Source: Geodermatophilaceae bacterium (GTDB taxonomy: Bacteria; Actinomycetota; Actinomycetes; Mycobacteriales; Geodermatophilaceae). Taken from it: DNA of 5,919 bases. This document shows positions 1 through 5,919 of this stretch, piece after piece; positions within the stretch are counted from its first letter, which is position 1, and each line of letters begins with the position of its first letter. A program made the translations under genes and the position numbers. The notes under the pieces are model-generated. The model saw nothing but the letters and a program-made list of their open reading frames with translations. It made no database searches and was not told the origin of the DNA. The stretch covers positions 1 to 5,919 of the forward strand of contig JACCUM010000225.1 in assembly GCA_013811805.1 (NCBI GenBank), given 5' to 3'.

Positions 1-487
1 GCCGCTTCATCCCGCCGGACAACGGCTCCACAAGATCGTCGGCCCGGTCGGTCAACTGCACGAAGTCGAGCAATTCGGCTGCCCGGGTGCGGATCTGCGC
101 GCGGGGTATGCCGAAGTAGCGGCCGTACATCAGCAGGTTCTCTCGTACGGTGAGTTCCTGGTCGAGGTTGTCGCTCTGCGGTACGACGCCGAGCCGGGCC
201 CGGATCGCCGGGCCGTCGGTGGCCGGATCTCGGCCGAGGATCTGCAGTCGGCCATCGGTGGCCGGGGAGACCGCCCCGATCATCCGCATCGTGGAGGACT
301 TGCCTGCGCCGTTCGGTCCGAGAAAGCCGAAGGCCTCGCCTCGCCGTACGGAGATGTCGATGCCGTCCACGGCGGTGAAGTCGCCGAAGTTCTTGCGCAG
401 CCCGCGAGCCCAGATCATGTCGTCCACACCAGGCCGGTCAGTGACCACCACTGCCTCGTCCTGGGTGAGAGAGGCCGGCTCGGTCAT
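1..487 (-). CDS. ABC transporter ATP-binding protein, NodI/DrrA-like exporter ATPase (partial, C-terminus beyond window)
   Basis: This is the cytoplasmic ATPase subunit of an ABC exporter, cut by the left edge after 162 residues of an expected 300 or so. Counting from the ATG at 487, Walker A (GPNGAGKSS) is at residues 57-65, the Q-loop (VVPQ) ends at Q104, and the LSGGM signature is at 156-160. Walker B and the H-loop are off the window. The stretch SDNLDQELTVRENL after the Q-loop is typical of NodI/DrrA-type ATPases that pair with ABC-2 permeases and export drugs, lipids or polysaccharides; the substrate cannot be told. A permease gene would be expected further left. The start is uncertain. 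In-frame ATGs lie at 541 (18 residues longer), 487 and 418 (just before the ABC domain), and none has a well-spaced Shine-Dalgarno. The first in-frame stop upstream is at 575-577. The frame is intact. Confidence 0.9.
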   Translation of the reverse strand, partial: MTEPASLTQDEAVVVTDRPGVDDMIWARGLRKNFGDFTAVDGIDISVRRGEAFGFLGPNGAGKSSTMRMIGAVSPATDGRLQILGRDPATDGPAIRARLGVVPQSDNLDQELTVRENLLMYGRYFGIPRAQIRTRAAELLDFVQLTDRADDLVEPLSGGMKR

Positions 488-555
488 GTCCTCGACGCTA
501 ACCGAGGGCTCGGACGTACCGCCAAGCAATTCAGCTGCCATCCGGCCAGGCTGCA

Positions 556-575
556 ACCTCAACCGCGGGTGAGGT
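556..575. promoter_or_regulatory. 20-bp near-perfect palindrome, candidate operator
   Basis: The left arm ACCTCA (556-561) and right arm TGAGGT (570-575) are exact reverse complements around a central CCGCGG (563-568). Only the pair 562/569 breaks the symmetry, so 18 of 20 positions match. It lies between the divergent ABC ATPase and xth genes, 14 bases upstream of the most upstream ATG of the ATPase gene and 45 bases upstream of xth. A TTGACC on the minus strand (578-573) overlaps its right edge and could be a -35 element for the ATPase gene, but the matching -10 is poor. Length and symmetry suit a site for a dimeric repressor; no regulator gene is in view, so the regulator is unknown. Confidence 0.4.
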
Positions 576-610
576 CAAGTCCCACGCACACATCGCTGAT
601 CGGTTTGACA

Positions 611-620
611 GGGTGGAGGA
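611..620 (+). promoter_or_regulatory. Ribosome binding site of xth, unusually close to the start
   Basis: A purine-rich GGGTGGAGGA runs directly into the xth ATG. The best anti-SD match, GGAGG at 615-619, leaves only one base before the start codon, where about 5-9 is usual. The upstream GGGTGG part would leave four. No better in-frame start exists, because the protein begins exactly where the family does. Confidence 0.55.
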
Positions 621-1373
621 ATGCGGATCGCGACCTGGAACGTGAACTCGATCGGGGCCCGACTGCCTCGGCTACTGCCATGGCTCGAGGAAACGGCCCC
701 CGACATCGTCGCGCTGCAGGAGACCAAGTGCGCGGCGGGCGCCTTCCCGTACCTGGCTGTGCAGGCACTCGGGTACGAAGCCGTGGCGGCCGGCGACGGC
801 CGATGGAACGGGGTGGCGATTCTGTCCAAGCTCGGACTCACCGACCCGACAACCGACCTGGCCGGCTACCCGGAGGCTCGGCTGGCCGCGGCCCAGTGCG
901 GTCCCTTGCATGTCACCAGCGTGTACGTGCCCAACGGTCGCTCCCCTGAGGACGCGCAGTACCCGTACAAGCTCGAGTGGCTGGCGGCACTCCGGGCGCG
1001 TCTGGACGGCTTCGAACCCACCCAGCCGCTGGTGATCATGGGCGACTTCAACGTTGCGCCGACCGACGACGACGTGTGGGACGTCAGGGCGTTTTCCGGG
1101 TCGACGCACGTGACACCGGCCGAGCGGGCCGGCGTACAGGCGCTCGTGGACTGGGGCTTGTCCGACGTACGTGCGCGGCCGGGAAAGGGCGACCATCCGT
1201 TCACCTATTGGGACTACCGCGCCGGGATGTTCCACAAGGACCTGGGCATGCGCATCGATCTGGTCTTGGCAACGGCGTCGGCCCGGGTCACCGACGCCTA
1301 CGTCGACCGCGAGGCGCGCAAGGGCAAACTCCCGTCCGACCACGCTCCGGTCGTAGTCGACATCGACCTCTGA
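621..1373 (+). CDS. xth: Exodeoxyribonuclease III / AP endonuclease (Xth family)
   Basis: This enzyme cleaves the phosphodiester bond 5' of abasic sites and removes 3'-blocking groups in base-excision repair, using Mg2+, in the cytoplasm. The 250-residue protein is a complete single-domain endonuclease/exonuclease/phosphatase-fold protein of normal length. Expected catalytic motifs are all present: WNVNS with N7, LQETK with metal-binding E34, VYVPNG with Y102, GDFN with D142 and N144, RID at 211-213, and the C-terminal SDH with D240 and H241. The N-terminus MRIATWNVNS matches the usual family start, which fixes the ATG. It stands alone on its strand, divergent from the ABC ATPase gene and convergent with ndk. 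A plain exonuclease III is the best reading; activity on particular lesions cannot be told from sequence. Confidence 0.95.
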   Translation: MRIATWNVNSIGARLPRLLPWLEETAPDIVALQETKCAAGAFPYLAVQALGYEAVAAGDGRWNGVAILSKLGLTDPTTDLAGYPEARLAAAQCGPLHVTSVYVPNGRSPEDAQYPYKLEWLAALRARLDGFEPTQPLVIMGDFNVAPTDDDVWDVRAFSGSTHVTPAERAGVQALVDWGLSDVRARPGKGDHPFTYWDYRAGMFHKDLGMRIDLVLATASARVTDAYVDREARKGKLPSDHAPVVVDIDL

Positions 1374-1378
1374 TCCGG

Positions 1379-1795
1379 TCAGCCGAGGTCGGGGAAGAAC
1401 AGGGCGATCTCGCGTGTGGCGGACTCCGACGAGTCGGAGCCGTGCACGATGTTGTTCTGCACCTCGAGGGCGAAGTCGCCGCGGATGGTGCCCGGCGTGG
1501 CAGCAACCGGGTCGGTGGCACCGGCTAGGGCCCTGAACGCCGGGATGGCCCGCGGCCCCTCGATCACCAGGGCGACCAGCGGACCGCCGGTGATGAACTC
1601 CAGGAGATCCTCGAAGAACGGCTTGCCGTCGTGTTCGGCATAGTGTTGCGCGGCGGTCTCCCGGTCCAGTGAGCGCAGCTGCAGGGCCACGACCCGCAGT
1701 CCCTTGGCTTCGATGCGGGTGATCACCTCACCGATCAGAGCACGGCGTACGCCGTCAGGCTTGACCAGGACGAGGCTGCGTTCGGAATCAGGCAC
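1379..1795 (-). CDS. ndk: Nucleoside diphosphate kinase
   Basis: Ndk transfers the gamma-phosphate of ATP to nucleoside diphosphates through a phosphohistidine, keeping NTP and dNTP pools balanced. The 138 residues match the normal length. The start RSLVLVKPDG contains K12, Y52 is in place, and the signature NIVHGSDS puts the catalytic histidine at H118. The protein ends FFPDLG, close to other family members. The start codon is GTG at 1795. A modest GTAGG lies about nine bases upstream, overlapping the end of the DUF4233 gene, which suggests translational coupling. It is the last gene of the folC-DUF4233-ndk operon, 11 bases after the DUF4233 stop. The same order (folC, small membrane protein, ndk) is known in Mycobacterium tuberculosis. 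Its stop faces the xth stop with five bases between and no evident terminator hairpin. Confidence 0.96.
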   Translation of the reverse strand: MPDSERSLVLVKPDGVRRALIGEVITRIEAKGLRVVALQLRSLDRETAAQHYAEHDGKPFFEDLLEFITGGPLVALVIEGPRAIPAFRALAGATDPVAATPGTIRGDFALEVQNNIVHGSDSSESATREIALFFPDLG

Positions 1796-1806
1796 GGCCG
1801 CGGAGC

Positions 1807-2259
1807 CTACCCATCGCCGTTCGCCGGCCGTACGGGCGGCGATTCGAGCAGTTCAGCCCGGATCCGCAGCAGATAGACCCACAGCAGCACGAAGAGTGCC
1901 CCGAGGAACCACATCACGGCAGTGAAGAATCCGGTCGCCAGCACTGGCAGCTGTACGGCCAGACCGGCCTGCGGACCCCATGACCGACGCTGCAGCCCGG
2001 CCACCACGACCAACAGCACGACCACTGCTAGGACGGCCGACAAACGCCACGGGGTCAGACCAGGGCCGCTCTGCACGATCGCCCGAGGAACGAAGAGCAC
2101 GACGAGCGCCTCGAGGATCAGGACGGCGGCTGCACCACCATTGAGCCGCTTGGCCACCTGTGCCCGGCATTCGTGCGCGTGAAGGCGTCCTTCGATGGAA
2201 CCTATTGGCTCAAGGCGTCCTTCATTCGGATCAGACGACTCGTTCAGCGGGTCGGGCAT
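1807..2259 (-). CDS. DUF4233 family membrane protein, function unknown
   Basis: This is a 150-residue integral membrane protein. Residues 1-38 are hydrophilic. Hydrophobic segments follow at about 41-58, 72-89 and 98-131; the last is long enough for two closely spaced helices, so three or four in all. The tail is short and proline-rich. Position between folC and ndk and the ILEALVVLF stretch in the first helix fit the actinobacterial DUF4233 family, which has no established function. The hydrophilic N-terminus contains a repeated EGRL (13-16 and 23-26) encoded by a 12-bp direct repeat. The ATG lies six bases after the folC stop with no good Shine-Dalgarno, so translation probably depends on ribosomes finishing folC. 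The next in-frame GTG (2157) would remove 34 residues and keep all helices; it is a weaker alternative. Confidence 0.85.
   Translation of the reverse strand: MPDPLNESSDPNEGRLEPIGSIEGRLHAHECRAQVAKRLNGGAAAVLILEALVVLFVPRAIVQSGPGLTPWRLSAVLAVVVLLVVVAGLQRRSWGPQAGLAVQLPVLATGFFTAVMWFLGALFVLLWVYLLRIRAELLESPPVRPANGDG
2182..2223. repeat. 12-bp direct repeat with 30-bp period inside the DUF4233 gene
   Basis: AAGGCGTCCTTC occurs exactly at 2182-2193 and 2212-2223. The period is a multiple of three, so on the minus strand both copies read EGRL in the gene's frame. The 18 bases after each copy are only partly alike. It could be a decayed in-frame duplication of ten codons or chance. Confidence 0.5.
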
Positions 2260-2265
2260 TGCTTG

Positions 2266-3651
2266 TCAGTCGCTGCCGACGAGCAGGGCACGCGCATCCC
2301 CTGCCGTCACCACGCTACCCGTGATCAACACGCCGACTCCGGAGAGCACGTCGACATCGTTCTCGGCCAGTTCTACGGCGGTTTCGATCGCGGTCAGAAG
2401 GTCGGGGACAACGACGACCCGGTCGGCCCCGAACACCGGTACCGCGATGGCTGCCAACTCATCGGCAGACAGGCCTCGCAGTGAACTGTTCTGGGTGACC
2501 ACCACCTCGTGCAGCACGGTTTCGGCGATCTCCAGGATCCCCCGGACATCCTTGTCGGCCAAGCAGGCCATGACCCCGATCAACCGGGTGAAGTCAAAGG
2601 CCTCGTCGAGGGCGGCCGCCGAAGCGGCCATCCCGGACGGATTGTGCGCAGCATCGATCAGCACCGTCGGTGCCGAGCGCACCGATTCCAACCGCCCAGG
2701 GGATGTCACGGCGGCAAAGCCTGCGCGTACGGCGTCGATGTCCATCGGCCCCGTGGCCGCACCGGCGCCGAAGAACGCCTCCACCGCGGCGAGGGCGAGT
2801 ACGGCGTTGTGTGCCTGGTGCTCCCCGTGCAGGGCGAGGTAGATCTCCTCGTAGGTCCCGCCGAGTCCCTGAAAAGCCAACACCTGCCCGCCCACGGCGA
2901 CCGCACGGTCCATAATCCCGAACTCGGCCCCCTCGCGGGCCACCGTGGCGTCCACCTCGAGCACCCGGCGCACCAGCACCTCGGCGGCGGCGGGCTCCTG
3001 CGCCGCCAGCACCGCGGTGGCCTCGGCCTTGATGATCCCGGCCTTCTCGCCGGCGATCGCGGCGACGTCGGGACCCAGATAGTTGGTGTGATCCAGGGCA
3101 ACCCTGGTGACAACAGCGACCTGAGCGTCAGCGACGTTGGTGGTATCCCAGGCCCCGCCCATCCCCACCTCGAGCACCGCCACGTCGACTGGGGCATCAG
3201 CGAAGGCGGCGAGCCCCATGCCGGTCAGCACCTCGAAATAGGACAGCGGGATCTCCTGACCGGCATCCACCAGTGCGACGAACGGGGCGACCTCGTCGTA
3301 GACCTCGACGAAGCGTTCCTCGCTGATCGGCTCGCCGTCGATCACGATCCGCTCGGTGACCGACGTCAGGTGCGGACTGGTGAATCGCCCGACCCGCAGA
3401 CCGAAGGAGCGCAACAGGGCGTCGACCATCCGAGCGGTAGTTGTCTTGCCGTTCGTACCGGTGATCTGGATGACCGGGAACGCAGCCTGCGGAGACCCCA
3501 GCGCGTCAGCGAGTGCCGCCATCCGTACTAACGTTGGCGACAGGCGCGACTCGGGCCAGCGGGTCCGGAGTTCGGCCTCCACCCGGACCAACCCGGTAAT
3601 CGTTTCCCTGTCCGGGGCGGCCTTCTGCACACTTCCTAGGATGCCAGCCAT
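2266..3651 (-). CDS. folC: Bifunctional folylpolyglutamate synthase / dihydrofolate synthase
   Basis: FolC joins glutamate to dihydropteroate and then extends folates with gamma-linked glutamates, using ATP, in the cytoplasm. From the ATG at 3651 the protein is 461 residues, normal for the family. Seen in order: RWPE region (32-35), P-loop GTNGKT (65-70), TSPHL (91-95), LEVGMGGAWDTTN (160-172), LDHTNYLG (186-193), GEKAGI (201-206) and the C-terminal Mur-ligase part with GRLE (319-322) and DAAHNPSG (333-340). The frame also stays open upstream to a GTG at 3765, but that lies deep in valS and is implausible. A downstream GTG at 3630, three bases after an AGGA, is a second choice and would drop seven residues. 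First gene of the operon with DUF4233 and ndk. The ATG overlaps the valS start codon on the other strand. Confidence 0.93.
   Translation of the reverse strand: MAGILGSVQKAAPDRETITGLVRVEAELRTRWPESRLSPTLVRMAALADALGSPQAAFPVIQITGTNGKTTTARMVDALLRSFGLRVGRFTSPHLTSVTERIVIDGEPISEERFVEVYDEVAPFVALVDAGQEIPLSYFEVLTGMGLAAFADAPVDVAVLEVGMGGAWDTTNVADAQVAVVTRVALDHTNYLGPDVAAIAGEKAGIIKAEATAVLAAQEPAAAEVLVRRVLEVDATVAREGAEFGIMDRAVAVGGQVLAFQGLGGTYEEIYLALHGEHQAHNAVLALAAVEAFFGAGAATGPMDIDAVRAGFAAVTSPGRLESVRSAPTVLIDAAHNPSGMAASAAALDEAFDFTRLIGVMACLADKDVRGILEIAETVLHEVVVTQNSSLRGLSADELAAIAVPVFGADRVVVVPDLLTAIETAVELAENDVDVLSGVGVLITGSVVTAGDARALLVGSD
3634..3641. promoter_or_regulatory. Palindrome TCCTAGGA carrying the valS Shine-Dalgarno and a possible -10
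   Basis: This perfect 8-bp palindrome puts AGGA on both strands. On the plus strand, AGGA (3638-3641) lies eight bases before the valS ATG, ideal spacing. On the minus strand, AGGA lies three bases before the alternative folC GTG (3630). The plus-strand hexamer TAGGAT (3637-3642) also fits the actinobacterial -10 pattern TANNNT and ends seven bases before the valS ATG, as in leaderless transcripts. The two readings exclude each other for one transcript. No convincing -35 is seen. Confidence 0.5.
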
Positions 3652-5919
3652 GTCCGCGAACCCGAGCGCCGCCCACGGCCAGTCAGGTACGTCCACCGTG
3701 CCCGACAAGCCCACCCTCGATGGCATCGAGGAGCGCTGGTCGCAGGTATGGGCCGAGCAGGGCACCTACGACTTCGATCCGAACGCCACGCGGGAGCAGG
3801 TCTTCTCCATCGACACACCGCCACTCACAGCCAGCGGCGCGATGCATGTCGGGCACGCCTTCTCCTTCACCCACACCGACCTCATCGCGCGCTACCAGCG
3901 GATGCGGGGCAAGAACGTCTTCTACCCGATGGGCTGGGACGACAACGGACTACCGACCGAACGCCGGGTGCAGAATTTCTACGGCGTCCGCTGCGATCCG
4001 TCGCTGCCCTACGACCCCGACTTCACCCCGCCGGACAAGCCCGGAAAGGACCAGCTCCCGATCTCCCGGCCGAACTTCATCGAGCTCTGCCACGACCTGA
4101 CCCTCGAGGACGAGAAGGCCTACGAAGCGGTGTGGCGCCGGATCGGGCTATCCGTGGACTGGTCCACGACCTACCGCACTATCGACGACGACTGCCGGGC
4201 GATCTCGCAGCGCGGCTTCCTCCGCAACCTGGCCAGAGGCGAGGCCTACCAAGCCGAAGCGCCGACGCTCTGGGACGTCACCTTCCGTACGGCCGTAGCC
4301 CAGGCCGAGTTGGAGGACCGGGAGCGTCCCGGTGCCTACCACCGGATTGCCTTCCAACGCACCGATGCCGAGGAGCCGATCTACATCGAGACGACGCGTC
4401 CCGAGCTGATCCCGGCCTGCGTTGCCCTGGTCGCCCACCCAGGAGACGATCGGTACGCCGCCTTGGTTGGTACGACCGTCCGTACGCCGATCTTCGGTGT
4501 CGAGGTGCCGGTCTTCGCCCATCACCTGGCAGAGCCGGACAAGGGTTCCGGGATCGCGATGATCTGCACCTTCGGGGACCTCAACGACGTGACCTGGTGG
4601 CGGGAGCTGGCACTGCCGACCCGACCGATCGTCGGATGGGACGGCCGGGTCATTGCCGAGCCCCCACCGGGATTGGACAGCATCGAAGGGCGGGCCGCGT
4701 ACGAGCAACTGGCCGGCGCGACGATGTTCTCCGCCCGCGAACGGGTCGTGGCCATGCTGCGCGAATCGGGAGACCTCGACGGCGAGCCCAAGGCCATCAC
4801 GCACCCGGTGAAGTTCTACGAGAAGGGCGATCGTCCGCTCGAGATCGTCACCACCCGGCAGTGGTACATCCGCAACGGCGGGCGCGACCTGGCGCTGCGC
4901 GAGACGTTCCTCGACCGCGGCCGCGAGCTCGACTGGGTCCCTGCCGCCATGCGCCAGCGCTACGACAACTGGGTCGGTGGGCTCAACGGCGACTGGCTGA
5001 TCAGCCGGCAGCGCTTCTCCGGCGTGCCGTTCCCGGTCTGGTACCCCCTGACCGCCGACGGCGAGGCCGACCACTCGCGGCCGCTGCTGCCGACCGAGGA
5101 CCAGTTGCCAGTCGACCCCGCCTCGCAGGCGCCGGAGGGCTACACCGAGGACCAGCGCGACCAGCCGGGCGGCTTCACCCGCGACCCGGACGTGATGGAC
5201 ACCTGGGCGACCTCGTCGCTCTCGCCGCTGATCGTCTGCGGCTGGGAGCGCGACCCGGACCTGTTCGCCCGCACCTTCCCGATGGACATGCGGCCGCAGG
5301 CGCACGAGATCATCCGCACCTGGCTGTTCGCCACCGTCGTGCGGTCGCACTACGAGGTGGGCACGCTGCCCTGGCGCACGGCGGCGATCTCGGGCATCGT
5401 GGCGGACCCCAAGCGCGAGAAGATGTCGAAGTCCAAGGGCAACGTGGTCGACCCGCTGGACGTGCTCGAGCGCTACGGCCCGGACGCGGTGCGCTGGCGC
5501 GCGGCGGGCGCCCGCCCGGGCACGGACAGCCCGTTCGACGAGGCCCAGATGAAGATTGGTCGGCGGCTCGCGATCAAGATCCTCAACGCCAGCAAGTTCG
5601 CCCTGCAGACCGGGGCCGTCGAAGACCCGACGCTCATCACCGACCCGCTCGACCGATCGCTGCTCGCGCACCTGGCCGGCGTCGTGCGGGAGGCCACCGA
5701 CGCGCTGGAGGCCTACGAGTACACCCGCGCGCTCGAGGTCGCCGAGACGTTCTTCTGGACCTTCTGCGACGACTACCTCGAGCTGGTCAAGGATCGCGCG
5801 TACGGCGGCAGAGGTGAGGCGGCAGCCGACTCGGCCAGGGCCACCCTGGCCGGTGCCCTCTCGGTGCAGCTGCGTCTGTTCGCGCCGTTCCTGCCGTTCG
5901 TGACCGAGGAGGTCTGGTC
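3650..5919 (+). CDS. valS: Valyl-tRNA synthetase, archaeal-like type (partial, C-terminus beyond window)
   Basis: ValRS activates valine with ATP, charges tRNA-Val, and hydrolyses mischarged Thr-tRNA-Val in its CP1 editing domain. The frame is open from the ATG at 3650 to the right edge (756 residues; roughly 100 more expected). Seen in order: class I HVGH at 66-69 (HIGH motif), GWDDNGLPTE at 95-104, editing-domain TTRPE at 248-252 and GSGIAMICTFGDLND at 299-313, DWLISRQR at 448-455, DTWATSS at 517-523, KMSKS at 591-595, then the helical anticodon-binding domain from about 665 with WTFCDDYLELVK at 703-714. The CTFGD editing motif and GWDDNGLPTE point to the archaeal-like ValRS group. After VWY (463-465), where I recall a cysteine pair in archaeal enzymes, this protein has none. 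The start has AGGA eight bases upstream; an ATG at 3641 overlaps that AGGA and is unlikely. Codons from 4835 to 5554 are nearly all G/C-ending, unlike the flanks. Confidence 0.95.
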   Translation, partial: MSANPSAAHGQSGTSTVPDKPTLDGIEERWSQVWAEQGTYDFDPNATREQVFSIDTPPLTASGAMHVGHAFSFTHTDLIARYQRMRGKNVFYPMGWDDNGLPTERRVQNFYGVRCDPSLPYDPDFTPPDKPGKDQLPISRPNFIELCHDLTLEDEKAYEAVWRRIGLSVDWSTTYRTIDDDCRAISQRGFLRNLARGEAYQAEAPTLWDVTFRTAVAQAELEDRERPGAYHRIAFQRTDAEEPIYIETTRPELIPACVALVAHPGDDRYAALVGTTVRTPIFGVEVPVFAHHLAEPDKGSGIAMICTFGDLNDVTWWRELALPTRPIVGWDGRVIAEPPPGLDSIEGRAAYEQLAGATMFSARERVVAMLRESGDLDGEPKAITHPVKFYEKGDRPLEIVTTRQWYIRNGGRDLALRETFLDRGRELDWVPAAMRQRYDNWVGGLNGDWLISRQRFSGVPFPVWYPLTADGEADHSRPLLPTEDQLPVDPASQAPEGYTEDQRDQPGGFTRDPDVMDTWATSSLSPLIVCGWERDPDLFARTFPMDMRPQAHEIIRTWLFATVVRSHYEVGTLPWRTAAISGIVADPKREKMSKSKGNVVDPLDVLERYGPDAVRWRAAGARPGTDSPFDEAQMKIGRRLAIKILNASKFALQTGAVEDPTLITDPLDRSLLAHLAGVVREATDALEAYEYTRALEVAETFFWTFCDDYLELVKDRAYGGRGEAAADSARATLAGALSVQLRLFAPFLPFVTEEVW

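Noticed and set aside
60..130. Possible frameshift in the ABC ATPase between the Q-loop and the signature
   Set aside because: A careful minus-strand reading gives a continuous frame YGRYFGIPRAQIRTRAAELL through to LSGGM, so the gene is intact as far as it goes.
605..610. Perfect TTGACA, the -35 consensus, upstream of xth
   Set aside because: It is only ten bases before the ATG, so a matching -10 would fall inside the coding sequence at about 628-633, where no TANNNT is present.
672..1343. 223-codon minus-strand frame opposite xth
   Set aside because: Complement of a well-conserved enzyme gene; composition is typical of an antisense shadow.
2509..3531. 340-codon plus-strand frame opposite folC
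   Set aside because: Antisense to the conserved FolC core, with no family motif and no credible ribosome binding site.
3641..3643. ATG at 3641 as the valS start
   Set aside because: It would use the bases of the AGGA that is ideally spaced for the ATG at 3650, and has no ribosome binding site of its own.
3600..3649. T-box or other leader attenuator for valS
   Set aside because: There is no room: folC coding sequence runs right up to the valS start, and no stem-loop followed by a T-run is visible.
3649..3765. Upstream GTG (3765) as the folC start
   Set aside because: It would add 38 residues unlike any FolC N-terminus and overlap valS by over 100 bases. The extension is simply the antisense of the valS 5' end.
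4148..5671. Long open frame (507 codons) on the minus strand opposite valS
   Set aside because: It lies entirely antisense to a clearly conserved gene. Long antisense frames are expected where third positions are nearly all G/C, and the translation is a low-complexity Arg/Gly/Val-rich string with no recognisable motif.
3748..5817. 689-codon plus-strand open frame in another phase of valS
   Set aside because: Its translation is Arg/Pro/Gly-rich and unstructured, while the +0 frame from 3650 carries every ValRS motif. It is a GC-bias shadow.

Overview
The window is ordinary chromosomal DNA from a high-GC Gram-positive bacterium (Actinomycetota). The evidence is a GC content of roughly two thirds, strong G/C bias at third codon positions, and a run of housekeeping genes (valS, folC, a DUF4233 membrane protein, ndk) that is neighbouring in actinobacteria such as Mycobacterium and Streptomyces. 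The overuse of CGTACG and the archaeal-like valyl-tRNA synthetase would suit Propionibacteriales, but that placement is a guess. No mobile element, CRISPR array, tRNA or rRNA is visible, and no gap between genes exceeds about 135 bases.

Layout from left to right. (1) The N-terminal part of an ABC exporter ATPase reads leftward and runs off the left edge just after its LSGGM signature. (2) A short divergent region (about 542-620) holds a 20-bp near-perfect palindrome, a plausible operator. (3) xth, a complete exonuclease III / AP endonuclease, reads rightward. (4) ndk, the DUF4233 gene and folC all read leftward as one tight operon, transcribed folC, DUF4233, ndk with 6- and 11-base gaps. xth and ndk meet tail to tail with 5 bases between their stop codons. 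(5) valS reads rightward from the head of folC to the right edge. It is open for 756 codons and lacks its C-terminal end.

Functionally the genes cover DNA base-excision repair (xth), nucleotide pool balancing (ndk), folate and one-carbon metabolism (folC), charging of tRNA-Val (valS) and probable export of a small molecule (ABC ATPase). Only folC-DUF4233-ndk looks co-transcribed.

I see no wholly new system. Three points deserve a second look. First, folC and valS are head to head, and their best ATG codons overlap on opposite strands in a single CATG next to an 8-bp palindrome; in the better-known actinobacterial order valS lies upstream of folC on the same strand. Second, about 720 bp inside valS has almost no A/T-ending codons, unlike the gene on either side, as if that segment had been exchanged with a higher-GC relative. 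Third, this valS is of the archaeal-like kind, not the standard bacterial kind.
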